Source: Paramacrobiotus richtersi
Lineage: Eukaryota; Tardigrada; Eutardigrada; Parachela; Macrobiotidae
Reading direction: 5' to 3'
Assembly: GCA_034698045.1 (NCBI GenBank)
Contig: JAQGAU010000319.1
Location: 1 to 31,200, forward strand
Length of the DNA: 31,200 nt
The notes below the pieces were generated by a model. That model searched no databases. It was not told the DNA's origin and was given only the letters and a program-made list of their open reading frames with translations. Shown here in pieces: positions 30,742-31,200 of this stretch (the stretch's first letter is position 1; every line of letters begins with the position of its first letter). Position numbers and translations under genes: made by a program.

Positions 30742-31200
30742 TGCTCGCTTTCGTGTTCTCCTAATCAGCTACGGTGTAGAGGTCCTTCATGCACTGGGGT
30801 CGGTCATTAATCAATAAGGGCAATACAAGCTAACCGGAAGTTGGGCCAAAGTTTGTGTTTGTGTATTTGTTTTCACATAACAGCGACATGTTGCTTATCT
30901 CTATGCCACAATTCCTTATTACGTCTTGAAGACGCTTCTGATCTGCTGAAAGCACTTATTTGCATTATACAGTGCTCGAATTTCACGTTCGAACGATTAT
31001 CAGCCACTAAACCACCTTGATGCACGCTGTACAAACAAACGCATAGAATTTAATCATATCCTTTGCATATCACCCTTACCATTATTGCACCGACAAGAAG
31101 AGCAGAAAGATCAGAAATTTGATTCGAAATATAAGGCATCAATTCAAAACCCACGACAGACAAACCCAACTATGAGCTCCAGTCATTTACCGGCGGTTGC
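30742..31200. other. 3' flank of Ly6 gene C, nothing further seen
   Basis: No exon, repeat or RNA gene recognised before the window ends; it should contain the 3' UTR of gene C. Confidence 0.5.

Overview
The window is nuclear DNA from an animal. Every convincing gene is split by GT..AG introns, many only 37-70 bp long. The gene set includes a Na,K-ATPase beta subunit, Ly6/uPAR-type three-finger proteins, PAN/Apple modules and an axonemal radial-spoke head protein. A radial-spoke gene implies motile cilia or a flagellated sperm, which argues against a nematode. The compact introns and moderate GC suit a small invertebrate such as a tardigrade, but nothing here fixes the phylum. Exon models were built by hand from splice signals, reading frame and phase agreement across every junction.

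Layout. 1.65-2.4 kb (+): a Ly6-like gene (A) with a one-base frame break. 3.9-6.7 kb (-): parts of a PAN/Apple-domain gene, with two good exons and two doubtful ones. 7.0-7.6 kb (-): an unrecognised possible secreted protein next to an inverted repeat. 7.8-9.4 kb: a 1.58-kb foldback transposon with long terminal inverted repeats built on GGTACT-type hexamers, flanked by a 9-bp target duplication (Mutator-like). 10.8-13.8 kb (-): a complete ten-exon radial-spoke head gene of the RSPH4A/RSPH6A family. 14.2-16.4 kb (+): an unrecognised three-exon coiled-coil gene, divergent from the radial-spoke gene. 17.4-22.9 kb (+): a ten-exon gene for a protein of about 1111 residues that I do not recognise; one intron carries a 385-bp hAT-type MITE with a perfect 8-bp target duplication. 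23.4-23.8 kb (+): a small unrecognised gene. 24.3-26.0 kb (-): a complete four-exon Na,K-ATPase beta gene. 26.8-28.0 kb (-) and 28.9-30.7 kb (+): two Ly6 paralogues (B and C) arranged head to head, each with signal peptide, ten-cysteine domain and GPI-type tail.

Functional picture. The centre is a block with one clear cilium/sperm-axoneme gene and two or three unknown genes beside it, which may share that biology. The right end and the 5' end hold membrane and cell-surface genes. No rRNA, tRNA or CRISPR was found. The most noteworthy finds are the two well-bounded transposons and the long unrecognised gene.
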